Assembly: GCA_019925105.1 (NCBI GenBank)
Contig: JAHGAU010000001.1
Coordinates: 1,984,001 to 2,048,000, forward strand
Reading direction: 5' to 3'
Source of the DNA: Niebla homalea
Taxonomy: Eukaryota > Ascomycota > Lecanoromycetes > Lecanorales > Ramalinaceae
DNA: 64,000 nucleotides
Under the pieces are notes generated by a model, which saw only the letters and a list, made by a program, of their open reading frames with translations, was not told the DNA's origin and searched no databases. The position numbers were made by a program, and so were the translations under genes. Shown here in pieces: positions 1 through 10,200 of the stretch. Every line of letters begins with the position of its first letter. Within the stretch, counting starts at the first letter, position 1.

Positions 1-488
1 CCAGTAGTCGGAGCATCTCAGCCCGCCAATTGAAGCAGAAGCTCAACGAATCTTCAGGAAGGAAGCTCTTGGGAGAGCAGGACCCCGAGAACCGAGAGAT
101 CTATCGCCTCCGACAGGAACGCCACTTGGAGTTCCACGAGATTGCAAACATAATGAGTAGAAAGCGCGTCAAGAGTGGGGGCAAGCCCAGGATGACGTCG
201 AACGCTGTCTACAGTCGCTACAAGCGCAACGGGCCCCTGATAGCGGCAGCCGAGGGCAAGGATTTCGTGCCCACCGACAAGGACAGAAAGAAGTCCAACG
301 GCAAAGAGATCGCGTTCGCAAGACCTATCAAGATCGTCGGCTTTAATGAGCACGAGGATCATCTACTTGTCCAAGCGGTTAAGGACATCAACGACCAACG
401 CTGGGGACTGGTCGCCAAACGCCTCCACGACCTCGGTGGTGCGGTGCACGACCCCGAGATGTGCGCCCTGCGTTATGATCGCATCTAG
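1..488 (+). CDS. SANT/Myb-like hypothetical protein, 3' part only
   Basis: The frame is open from base 3 to the TAG at 486-488, so this is the C-terminal 161 residues of a gene whose start lies left of the window. There is no ATG near the left edge that would serve as a start. The piece is basic and probably nuclear. It has a helix-rich stretch with a conserved-looking motif (LRQERHLEFHEIANIM, then SNAVYSRYKRNGP) that resembles the trihelix/SANT-like DNA-binding modules of fungal proteins. A second module follows (FNEHEDHLLVQAVKDINDQ, then WGLVAKRLHD), whose spaced tryptophan and acidic start also fit a Myb/SANT fold. DNA or histone-tail binding is an inference from these motifs. I do not recognise the family. 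Confidence 0.6.
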   Translation, partial: SSRSISARQLKQKLNESSGRKLLGEQDPENREIYRLRQERHLEFHEIANIMSRKRVKSGGKPRMTSNAVYSRYKRNGPLIAAAEGKDFVPTDKDRKKSNGKEIAFARPIKIVGFNEHEDHLLVQAVKDINDQRWGLVAKRLHDLGGAVHDPEMCALRYDRI

Positions 489-1241
489 CTTGGGTAAGAA
501 CTTAATCGTGTCTAAGAAATCTATCGTGCTGATTTGATATCAACAAGAATGATTTCAATGTACACCCGATGTTCAACTTTCCATGTATGCCAGACCGTAT
601 CAAAAGGAGAAGCTGGAGCTTCTGTGTATGTCATACACCTTGTAAACTTGGGAAGGCAAACCGACAGGAGTGGCACTCACCCCTTGGCCTTTTTCGTTCT
701 TCTTTCGTGGGGCGAGTATTCACACTTTCTTGTGTGGGTGCCATCGAGATATTTGAGATGCTGAATGATAGCTGACGTCCTCTACAGCTAGCATGCACCT
801 CTACGTCCACATTGCCATCTTGTGTGACAGTGTTTGGAAAAGCAAGGGGCGTTCCCACGATATCACCAACACATGCAACAGTCGTTTTCACTACATGCAA
901 CGGTCTTTTCCTAAAGTATGAGATTGATTTCGATTCTGGTGGGCCTTCTCAACAGGACTTTCAACGCTTTTCAAAAAGCACCAAATTTCCCCAAAATACG
1001 GGCTGGTACCCATTTAAATGTTCAATGCAGGAAACTCGACACTTGCGCGGCGTCGGGGGCAAACACAAGGAGTTCTGCGAAAATACTGAGTGATGATGTG
1101 CTTACGAAAATGCGAGAAAGGATATTCAAGGATGAGTGAGGAGGACATCAGGTGAGAAAGGATACTCAACACGCACACTCACTCGTATGTTATTGAGATG
1201 TTTTTTCTGCTTTACGCACAAGTCTGTATCTAAACCACTCA
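489..1241. other. intergenic, no gene seen
   Basis: This is the 3' flank of two converging genes. Only short frames without family resemblance are present. A 16-bp direct repeat with one mismatch (GAGAAAGGATATTCAA at 1114-1129 and again at 1154-1169) sits just beyond the CTF18 stop. I see no tRNA, transposon end or other structured element. Confidence 0.6.
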
Positions 1242-4200
1242 TTACTGAAAACCTGCCATCAATTCCTCCAGCGTGATCGGCTTCCTGACCGCGTTCGAGA
1301 AACCTTCGTGGAAGCTGACCCAGACTCCCTTGTCACGGGCGGCGCCCGAGCCTTTGGAAGCCGGCTGTCCATCACCTTGCCCTTTTTGAGACGAAGGCGC
1401 GGTCTCCTTGATGATCCTACCAAAGAAGTCGCGCTTGAGGCTGGGGGGTTTCCGTATGGCCGGACCATCATTTAACTCATCTGCTTTCTGGGCTTGTGCA
1501 AGCAGTACATCTGGTGAGTCCTCATCGTCGCCGCCCGCACGGTAACGGGCTTGCCGTGATTCCGCGGTCTTGCGAATCATGTACTTCTGATGTTCCTGTT
1601 GCATTGCCTGACGAATGGCATACCTCGTTGGACCAGAAGCCTGCCCACCCAGCTGGCCGGCAGTCTCGAATGTTGATAGGCTATCGAGAGGTCTGCTCAA
1701 TATCAGTATGTATGTTCCACACGGCATCATGAACCAGGCGTCAATATTTTTCACTCACGGTTCCATACGATAGATGTGACTGCTGACACCACTACGACCA
1801 ACCACATCCACCCGCGCCCTCTCGAACGTCACTCTCAGTGCATCCATGACGCCGACAGCTCGCTCCACCATCCTCTTCTCCCCTTCCTTCCGACAGCTGG
1901 CAATCCCAGCCTGATCCCCACTCCCACCAACTACAATGGGCTTGACATCCGGCGTCAGCATCTTCATCACGTGGGGCACCAGATCCGTTGAGAGAACTGC
2001 TGCCGAACGGAAGGAGCGGTGGAGAGGGATCGACAGGGTGGAGTGCATGCCCTGAAGGACGGCCTTGTTTTGCTTCAAGGCTTCCGAAGCCTCGTAATCT
2101 GCCCGAGGGCCGGTGAATGGCGTGAGACCCTCCTCTGGGGCATCCTCACCCCACCGCGGCTGATCGCCCCAGGCTCGCCTGCTGGCCGCGGACGAAGCGA
2201 AAAGATGATGGAGACCCAGGACGGACTGGGAGAGGTACCCACCAAGCTCCCACTCCTGGGTGCCCATGACCTTGGATGAGAGCCGGTCGTGGAAATGAAG
2301 CCAATCGCATGCAGCATTCGGCTTTGATAAGAAGGTGTCGTCCTGGAATGGATGGCAAGGGTAGAGGGCGAAGCAATCGGTAACGATGCGGTCGCATTCA
2401 CCACTCATGTCGACAATCTCTCGCAAGCGCTCCATTGCATGTTTTTTGGCCGCTTCAGACACGCCAAAGGTGCATGCGAGTTTTGCATTCTTCAAGTCCT
2501 CCTTTGTGGGAAGGGGAAGGACGGGCTTAGCAAAGCCGGCACCTTCAAGAAAGACACGCTCGACGGCCTCTTTTGCACCACCTCTGCCTACACCTCGAGA
2601 ACCTCCACCGCCATGTGCTAGACCATCTGTCATGTTGTCCTCCACCCATTGCTTCGTCAGCCTCGACCGCGAGTCTTGTTGTGACTTAGCTCGCAGCTTC
2701 GCGGCCGCCCATTCACCGACCACGAGGATACCTCTCATGTCTCCATCCCCGGTAGCTTTCGATTGTCCCTCTGATGGACTGGTGACACCCCAAGCGCACT
2801 CGCATAGCCTTCGCACGCCATCGCCATCGTTTGGTATACTCTCTTTGTCGAAGATCGATCTCAAACGCGCCGTCACTTTGTCGAGTGGCGGCTTGCGGAT
2901 GTGAATGATCTCTGCCAGACCTGAAGACCGCAACGGCCGCAAAGATGGATGATACACATCGTTACAGATCAGTACCATTGGCCGTAAAAGTCGAAAATTG
3001 TCGCCTCTTTTCTTCTTCGACTTGGTAAATGTACCGCCCATCGACGCTGTAACATTACTACCGCTGTTCTTCTGATCCAAGGTGACCAGATCAATGAGCG
3101 CCTTGACGAAGCCGCCGTCTCCACCTCCACCACTGCCAGTGACAACGCCATCGACTTCATCCACTACAACGCAGACCGGCCTACCCGCCTTACGCACTTT
3201 TCCCTGCTCCGTGTTGGTGTTGACACCCTTCACGTTCTCTGTGCCCACGCAATCCCGAATCCGTCCCTTGACCACCTGGCCTGTCCGCTCATCACTAGCG
3301 TTGATCTCGACGACCTCATAGCCAGCCTGCCTCGCGCACACGTGGGCGAGAGTCGTCTTTCCAAGACCCGGGGGGCCAGTCAATAGGAGGATCTTCCGGT
3401 GTGGTTTAACCTCTTCTTGCTCCTGGCCCGGATAGGGTTTTCGAAGGGGCTTTGGCTTCACGTTGCCTGGGAAGACGATGGGATCCCAATTCTTGACCCA
3501 CCTCAAGACTTCCCGGTGGGTGCGCTCGTCACCGACGAGGTCGAGATATTTGCGCGCTCGATACTTTTCGGTCCAGAGCATGTTCTTGCGCCTTTGCGCT
3601 ATTTTGCTCAGTGGCGGGCTGTCTACGGAAGGCCGGGTCGAGTTTGCAGTTGGGGGGGCCTTGGGCGGTTTGGTCTGCTTCTTCGCATTTTTGCAATCAT
3701 CTATGAGCGTATGGATGTCTATTCCGTAGTAGCTCTTCGTTGCTCTACCTGGGGCAGTAGTTGATCGTTCCGCTATCAGCCTCTCATAGGCCAGCGGAGC
3801 CTTCTTCTCGTTCCTTCGGAGGTAGAAAGGCTTGCCGCTCGAGCTTTTGGCGCAGGCATTTTGACGCTGAGTGGAGGACAGTTGGATTGAAGCAGAAGTC
3901 GTCTCTATGAATGGTTCTTCCAGGATATTCGCATCTTCTGGAACCGGCAGACCTTCTTGTGCAAGGCTCGTCACAATTGGCGGGGTTTTGACTCGGCTCA
4001 GATTCAAGACCTCATCGTCATCATCATCATCATCATCTATGAACGGTCCCTTCTGTGCTTGCGGGACGGTCGGTAGATTTTCCAGATCTCCCAAATCGCT
4101 AACCTTTGCAGGTGGTTTTGAAGGCTGGGGGTTCCCGGTATCGATGCCATTACTACCGAGTGCCTGTCTCTTTGAGGGATATGCATCATCTTTGACGAGA

Positions 4201-4316
4201 CTGCGTTTGCGGGTTTCAGTCTGCTGAGGTGGCGAGGAGCTTGGAGGGTAGGCGACTGGGGAGGATAACGCAGGCATTGTCGCTAAGACGGATTTTGTAC
4301 GTTGAGGTGCTATCAT
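1242..4316 (-). CDS. CTF18: Chromosome transmission fidelity protein 18 (alternative clamp loader large subunit)
   Basis: AAA+ ATPase of the Ctf18-Dcc1-Ctf8 RFC complex, which loads or unloads PCNA and supports sister-chromatid cohesion in the nucleus (known for the family). Exons on the minus strand are 4316-1759 and 1692-1242; the 66-nt intron (GTGAGT...GAGCAG) joins in frame and gives 1002 residues, usual for fungal Ctf18. The Walker A motif GPPGLGKTT is near residues 314-322 and Walker B VVVDEVDG near 384-391. The RFC-like motif WTEKYRARKYLDLVGDE precedes them. The N-terminus is long and disordered and carries a run of about nine aspartates near residue 95, encoded by an ATC/GTC microsatellite (about 4013-4040). 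A later in-frame ATG (14th codon) could also be the start. The next gene diverges, with 484 bp between them. Confidence 0.93.
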
Positions 4317-4800
4317 TTACTGCACATGGAGAGAACTCCGGTGTTGAACACAGTTCTTCATGACCAGTAAACAATCCGCTAGTCTCGCCTACCTATTCAT
4401 TTTGGTGCTCTACGCCTGTACTGCAGTGCCACCAGTGCGTGGCTTGAATTGCATCTTCACTCTAAGTGTTACGCGGAGGCACGCGTAGCGGCGCGTCGGT
4501 AAAGCTGCCGCATTTGCAAGTTTCCATGAAAGCCAACAGCGGCTGTGGCGCTCTTTGGCTTTGATGGCTTTGATTCGAGACCGGTCGGACCCTGAAACAC
4601 TTGGGTGAGCGCGTCAGAAGGGAGGGCTGGGGGAAAGTCACTTCTCTGTCTGGCTGGGGATGGAACATTTGAACCTCAATTCATCGATCCTTCTCCATTC
4701 ATTACGACCGCCTGCATCGGCCACACGCCGCGCCTGCCAACAGCAAAACAGCAGATCACCAGAAGTACCATGCGCCACCCACCTTCCTCCTGACAACTCC
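4317..4800. other. divergent promoter region CTF18 / BTB gene
   Basis: The 484 bp between two divergently read start codons presumably hold both promoters. I see no clear TATA box, known operator palindrome or extra gene. Confidence 0.5.
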
Positions 4801-5674
4801 ATGGACACCCCCCCACAGACACCAACCTCAGAAGGCAACTCATCTGTCGACTATCTCGACATACATTATTGGGACTTTGCATATGACGAGAAGGGTCCTT
4901 TCCGCATGCCGACAACCGAAATAGACCATACATCCTCCAAGACCTTTGCTGAGTATGGATGGCATCGTAGTCTTGTCAAATCAGGTATAGACACTGACAT
5001 GCCGTTGCAGGCTTCTATCTGGCCCTCTCATGGACGTATCTGTCGGCAAGAACAAGCGCACCTGGTCGCTGCATCGGAATTTGCTCTCCTACCATTCAGC
5101 CTGGTTCAAAGAGCAGATCAAAGAAGAAGTCCGGGGTAAGGGGGGCAAGGTCGACTTGTTCGACGACGACCCGCGCGCCTTCGAATTGCTGGTCAAATGG
5201 CTCTATCAAGGACGAATCGACAACGTCAGTACCATGTCGATCGATAAGAAATGGGATTACGCCTATGCATGTCAGCAACTCTACATCCTGTGCGAGAAGA
5301 TTGACCTGCCACAGCTCAAGAACATCGCCATTGATCAATTCCGTAAAGGCTGCTATGAGGCTGGGCTCGTACCAGGCGCTGAAGAGATGGTCCCTGTCTA
5401 TCAAAAACTTCCGCCTTTCTCGCCTTTTAGGAAGCTGGTCAGCAGGATAGCGGCAAGGCAGATCATGGACCCGGAAAGCGAGCGCGATGCCAGCGTCTAC
5501 CGGGAATGCTTTACCAGAAATCCCGATTTCGCAATCGATGTCATTAACGAGATCAAGGGCGGCTCCGGTGGGGTGCTCTTCGAAGATCCCACCGCCGAAG
5601 AAGGCTGCGACTATCATGAGCATCCACTAGGTCAGCGCTGCGACTCACAAGTCTACAAGTGGGAGAGACGGTGA
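4801..5674 (+). CDS. BTB/POZ domain protein
   Basis: Exons 4801-4952 and 5011-5674 give 271 residues. The 58-nt intron (GTATGG...TTGCAG) has a CTGAC branch point 13 nt before the acceptor. A shorter GT (GTATAG, 26 nt from the acceptor) was rejected as too short and as breaking the motif. After splicing the BTB core begins at about residue 52 with LLSGPLMDVSVGKNKRTWS, followed by LHRNLLSYHSAWF and later LLVKWLYQGRI, the usual fungal BTB signature. BTB domains mediate dimerisation and often bridge substrates to Cullin-3, but here no Kelch, MATH or DNA-binding domain follows, so the partner is unknown. Many paralogues of this small class occur in Dothideomycetes. The start ATG opens a short disordered N-terminus. 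Confidence 0.85.
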
Positions 5675-6326
5675 GCTTAGCATGGCATATGCCTGTGACA
5701 TTGGTATGTGAGCTTCACAGAAGCCACAGGGAATACTTGAGCACCTGCTCCTCGAACCCCACCGAAAGAACATTGCTACAAATCCAGTTGGAGTGCCCGA
5801 GCTGGCGACGATGGTAGGGTTTATGGCCGTGCTGGAAAGCAACAGAAAGCTTGCAATCGAGCCAAGTGGCCTTGGGGACCCGCATTGTAAGCCTCAAGGC
5901 TAGCACAAGCCTTACAGGTGTTGCAAGTCACCTGGATTGATCCCAGGCTGAGCTATATTGTGTTATCCGAACAAGATTTAGCAAAGGACTGGCCGACCGC
6001 AATCAAGCCTACAGACTTCGCGAGGTGTCCGTATAAAGTGGCAATGAGGAGCCGGCGCAGGGGTGGGATTGTCAAAGTCTACATACAGCTGATATAGTTA
6101 TTAGCAGAGGTACGAATGAGAACAAAAACTAGAATAACGAATTGATGTTTGAGTGTGAATATTCATGTAAGTAATGCAATCAACATGATTGTCTCTGGCA
6201 ACATTGCAAGACGAGCGTTACAAAAGTATTGCCGAATGGTGCTATCGCAAGTTGAACGCGCTATTTTTCCATGATCATCCATTGCAATCTTGATAATACT
6301 TTTGATGCATTGACTAAGCTTGTACT
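5675..6326. other. intergenic, no gene seen
   Basis: This region lies between the 3' ends of the converging BTB and glutathione transferase genes. It contains the short perfect palindrome GGCATATGCC about 10-20 bases past the BTB stop and AT-rich stretches near 6080-6180. I see no coding or RNA gene. Confidence 0.55.
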
Positions 6327-7090
6327 CTAATGGCTTGCAGCCTTCGCCTTGTCCTCGAAGACCTTCTTCACTGATGGTCGGGCCTGCATGCTATCGAGCC
6401 AGGAGCCAAAATTGGGATACTTCTTGTGAAAGTCTGGTTTCTCATCTCCAAAGATAAAGTCGAGCATCGAATACCACGAGATGAAAGAAAGGTCCGCAAA
6501 AGTGCACTTGTTGCCCACCAGATACTTTTTGCCATCAAGAGCGTTGTTGAGCACCATGGTCACGCGGTCAACTTCATTCTTGTACCGCTCCTTGGCTGAA
6601 GGGAGCTGCTCCGGATGAAATTTATGGAACCAGGCGGCCTGACCAAAGTAGGGACCTTGACCCGAAGACTGGAAGAAGAGCCACTGCATGGTCTGGAATC
6701 TCTCGGGTGATGACATGGGGAAGCTGATCTTGTTGTCTTTGTCATAAGTCTCCACCAGATACTGGAGGATGGCGCCGGATTCCCATAGGTTGGTACCTGT
6801 GTTGGGGTCCTCGATCGCGGGTACGCTTGATTGAATTGTCATGAACTTGCCCAATGATAATATGAGCAGTGATTGCTTACCGTCCGTTGGGGTTGAGATC
6901 GGTGAAGGGCTTCTCTTTGATCTTTTGCATATCCATGAATTCAGTCTCGTACGGGAGACCGAGCTCTTCGAGAATGAGTGCAACCCTCCATGGGTTGGGG
7001 CCTATGAATTTGAGCTTGCAGGTCAGGATGAGAAGTGCCTGTCCATTGCCTACCGCTATTGTGACTGTAGAGCTTGATTGGCTTCGACAT
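6327..7090 (-). CDS. Glutathione S-transferase (Ure2/GTT-like)
   Basis: Cytosolic GST predicted to conjugate glutathione to electrophiles or reduce peroxides. Minus-strand exons 7090-7054, 7001-6881 and 6825-6327 are separated by 52- and 55-nt introns and encode 218 residues, the normal family length. The joined N-terminus reads LYSHNSGPNPWRVALILEE, then PNGRVPAIEDP with the cis-proline of the glutathione site, then WESGAILQYLVETYD with the acidic-Ser pair that binds the gamma-glutamyl group. The all-helical C-terminal domain follows, with the FADLSFISW motif typical of Ure2-like and fungal theta-like enzymes. The first and second splice joins are what restore this thioredoxin fold; the longest unspliced frame has a nonsense N-terminus. 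It diverges from the K+ channel gene across a hairpin-rich spacer. A possible TATA-like stretch lies at 7170-7178, about 80 bp upstream. Confidence 0.92.
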
Positions 7091-7896
7091 TGCTGTTATT
7101 TCGTAATGTCTCAATGGGATAAGAGATGAGTATAACGCATAAAGTATAAGAAAGGACGCATGAGGGGTGAATATATATCAATCCCAGACAAGACTGAGCA
7201 ATGACTTCATCTTACCCCACGTTCAGGTGGGAACGTGGAAAACTAATGTCTCAAAAGGGAAATGATTGGAAATCAATCATGAAGGACTTGCCTGTCAGCT
7301 TATAACCCCTCCTCTGCATGAGCTGATGATGAGTGATTCGGACGACGTGACGAATCACTCGGCTCCCTTTTCGGAGCGAGGCTGTTGGTAATGGTGATTG
7401 GATAAAAGGGACTGCGAGTAGCAATGCACGCTTACATCACCACCGGAAGATATCCTGCACCGTTCGTTGCATCACCAGCATGGTGATGCGGGGTTACGGT
7501 AGACAGCAGGGGACAATGCATGAACGGGCGCACGATTTTGTAAGGGTGCTGCTCAAGACCGATCTTAAGGATGTTGTGATACTATCGCCCATATGCAGCG
7601 CCCATAGCAGCACAACTTCTATGCTGCTGAAACAGGTTTCTCGGTCCCCCTTTGATCAGGCAAAGGTGGCGACCGAGGGGACAATGGAGAGATCCCACGT
7701 TAAATCCCTTATCGATATAAAGGAAATGAACTGGTGAACAAGTCATTCACAATTAGCATCGGCAGCAATATGCCGCAGCTCTCCCCGAAAGGACTCATTT
7801 TGTGAATGACATGGCGCCGCAAGGCAGCGCATCTTTCTGTTGTTGCCACGCCCGGCTCTCTCTACCATCCTGAGTGTATCCTAATGCTGGCCCAGT
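7091..7896. promoter_or_regulatory. divergent promoter region with a cluster of inverted repeats
   Basis: This is the 806-bp spacer between the divergent GST and K+ channel genes. It carries seven short inverted repeats within 461 bp. Arms are 7217-7224/7231-7238 (CCACGTTC), 7262-7268/7274-7280 (ATGATTG), 7331-7340/7351-7360 (GAGTGATTCG), 7362-7366/7373-7377 (GCTCC), 7469-7477/7481-7489 (GCATCACCA), 7606-7612/7622-7628 (AGCAGCA) and a two-step hairpin 7640-7646/7671-7677 (CTCGGTC) enclosing 7649-7654/7661-7666 (CCTTTG). All arms match perfectly. A TATAAAGG at 7716-7723 could be the TATA box of the channel gene. STRE-like CCCCT (7306-7310) and AGGGG (7676-7680) would fit stress control of the GST. 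Whether the repeats are protein sites or RNA structure is not known. Confidence 0.55.
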
Positions 7897-10074
7897 ATGG
7901 GTACCGAAACTTCTCCACCCAGCAGCTCCAATGATGACAACAGCCAACCAAAAGTCCAAGGGCGCGTGGAACCGCAAGCTCCTGAGCAGACCTCCAAACA
8001 CAGGAAGATATGGAAGATCCACATGCGTCCCGATCAGGATGACGAAGATCAAGATTGGTGGTTCGCGTCGACCGCCATCCCATTACTTGCCGCAACCACT
8101 GGACCCCTCGCCAATGTCATGTCTATCGCAGCTCTTGTCACCAGGTGGAGAAACGAGTACAACCCTGATGATCCTGGTGTCGATTCCCTGTCGACTGGAA
8201 TTGCAGACCCAAAGTGGTGCTTGGCTCTAAATGGAGCATCGTTGGCTTGTGGCTTCGTGGGAAATATGTTCCTCTTGTTCAATTTCACACGGCGGGTGAG
8301 ATACATCGTCGCCCTGCCTATGACCATCATACTTTGGTACTTTGCCACCGGTATTCTCATGGGTATCACAATCTCCATGAACGAGTTCGTGCCGCCGCAA
8401 CGACCCGAGCAGACCTATAGCCAAGGGTTCTGGCATGCCGTCATCGCTGCGGCATTATACCTCGTTTCTTCCACGATGCTGATGTTGAACATGTTGGGTT
8501 ACTTTCTTGGTCACTATCCTCAGCATTTCGAGCTCACGGACGAGCAAAGAAATCTCATCTTGCAAACAATGATGTTCTTCTTATGGCTGGCCGGTGGAGC
8601 CGGTGTTTTTGCAAGAGTCGAAGGCTGGTCCTTTGTTGATTCCCTATACTTTTGCGATGTCACAATCCTTACTGTCGGCTTCGGTGATTTTCATCCTGTC
8701 AGCGACTCCGGGCGCGGCCTTGTCTTTCCGTACTCTGTTGGTGGTATCATCATCCTTGGTCTCATGGTGTCCAGTATCAGGAATTTCGCCCAGCAATTGG
8801 GCTCCAGCCACGTTATCAAGGGTCATATCGAGAAGCGAAGGACACAGACTGTACATCACTCAGCAACTAACGAGCAGGAATTTGAACGAATGAAGGCCGA
8901 TTCGTTTCACCAAAGTCACCACAACGAGCGGCACGCAACAATTTCCGCACCTTTCGATGGACACAGGCAGACCGTAGACTTTGATGTTGAGAAAGGTTCA
9001 GCCGCGCATCAAAACCATCACCGGCACAAGAGGAGACATAATGAATACGGCATGAGTCGCCTAAGACGAGTCGGCTCGAGAAAGCCGCAGATTCGTTTGC
9101 TAGAGGAAGAAAGGTCGCGCTTCAATGCGATGAGAGCAATTCAAAGGAGCACCAATAACTTCAAACGATATTCGGCGCTGACCATGTCAGTAATAGCCTG
9201 TGAGTATTGTCCACGCAAATCCGAAACCCGGACATGATCATGACTCTGATCTTTCACAGTTGGCCTGCTTTGGTGTGTAGGAGCAATCGCGTTTTGGAAG
9301 GCAGAAGCTCACACGCAGCATCTATCCTACTTCCAAGCGCTCTATTTCTGCTACGTCTCCCTGCTCACCATCGGATATGGCGATCTCTCACCAACGTCCA
9401 ACGCTGGCAAGCCATTCTTCATTGTCTGGTCCTTGATTGCCGTCCCTACCATGACGATCCTTATCAGCGACATGGGCGACACCGTCATCGCCTCATTCAA
9501 GCGCGGCACCTTCAAATTGGCTGACTGGACGGTTTTGCCCAAAGCGGGCGTCTGGCGCGACTTTTGCGAAAGCCACCCCTGGCTCTTACACTGGATGCAG
9601 AAACGCCAGCAGAAGGAAGATGAGAAGAAGCAAGGCAAGCGTGTTGCTGCTGGGTTCCCAGCGGGGCCGGCTGAAGAAGATCCTTGTCCGCCACCGACGC
9701 TCGAGGAAGTTGCCAAGCTTGATACCATGGATGAGCAGCAATTGGCTCGCAAGCTTGCAGTAGCCATTCGTCGTACTGCTAACGATCTGAATGCCGATCC
9801 GCCCAAGAGATACTCGTATGAAGAGTGGGCGCAGTATACCCGGCTGATCAGGTTTACTCGGATCGACAAGGATGACCTGAGTGACGAAGACGAAGATTTT
9901 GGACTGGTCGACTGGGATTGGATTGGTGAAGATTCTCCAATGTTGGCCGAGAAGAGTGAGAGCGAGTGGATCTTGGATCGTCTGTGTGAGAGTCTGGATC
10001 GATTCCTGAGGAAAGCGAGTATAAGCATCGACAGCAATGACGCTAGCAAAGACAGAGTCAAGAAGACTGTGTGA
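7897..10074 (+). CDS. TOK1: Outward-rectifier two-pore-domain potassium channel (TOK1 type)
   Basis: Plasma-membrane K+ channel of the fungal TOK family, with eight membrane helices (6+2) and two pore loops. Exons 7897-9199 and 9260-10074 with a 60-nt intron (GTGAGT...TTCACAG) give 705 residues, close to yeast TOK1. The first selectivity filter is TVGFGDF at about residue 260 and the second TIGYGDL at about 471; the second is whole only after splicing, which removes an in-frame stop. The region between the pores is hydrophilic and His/Arg-rich, with the last two helices after the splice. The C-terminal tail is long, acidic and cytosolic. In the family the channel opens above the K+ equilibrium potential and sets membrane voltage; that function is inferred here. 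It faces the Zn2Cys6 gene tail to tail with 126 bp between stops. Confidence 0.93.
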
Positions 10075-10200
10075 ATGCCATCTGTTCTGAAAACTTAGGA
10101 GAGAATACAAATCAATGTTTTAGCGCAAAATAGAAGGTCATTATGAGAGCGACAAGGACCCTGACAGTGAGTGTCTTGAACCTGTTTCCCTCTTCTCATG

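Noticed and set aside
4981..5010. 26-nt intron with GTATAG donor in the BTB gene
   Set aside because: Too short for a spliceosomal intron; the GTATGG donor 32 nt upstream gives a 58-nt intron with a branch point and the proper BTB motif.
9351..10061. 236-codon minus-strand open frame
   Set aside because: Antisense shadow of the K+ channel's second exon.
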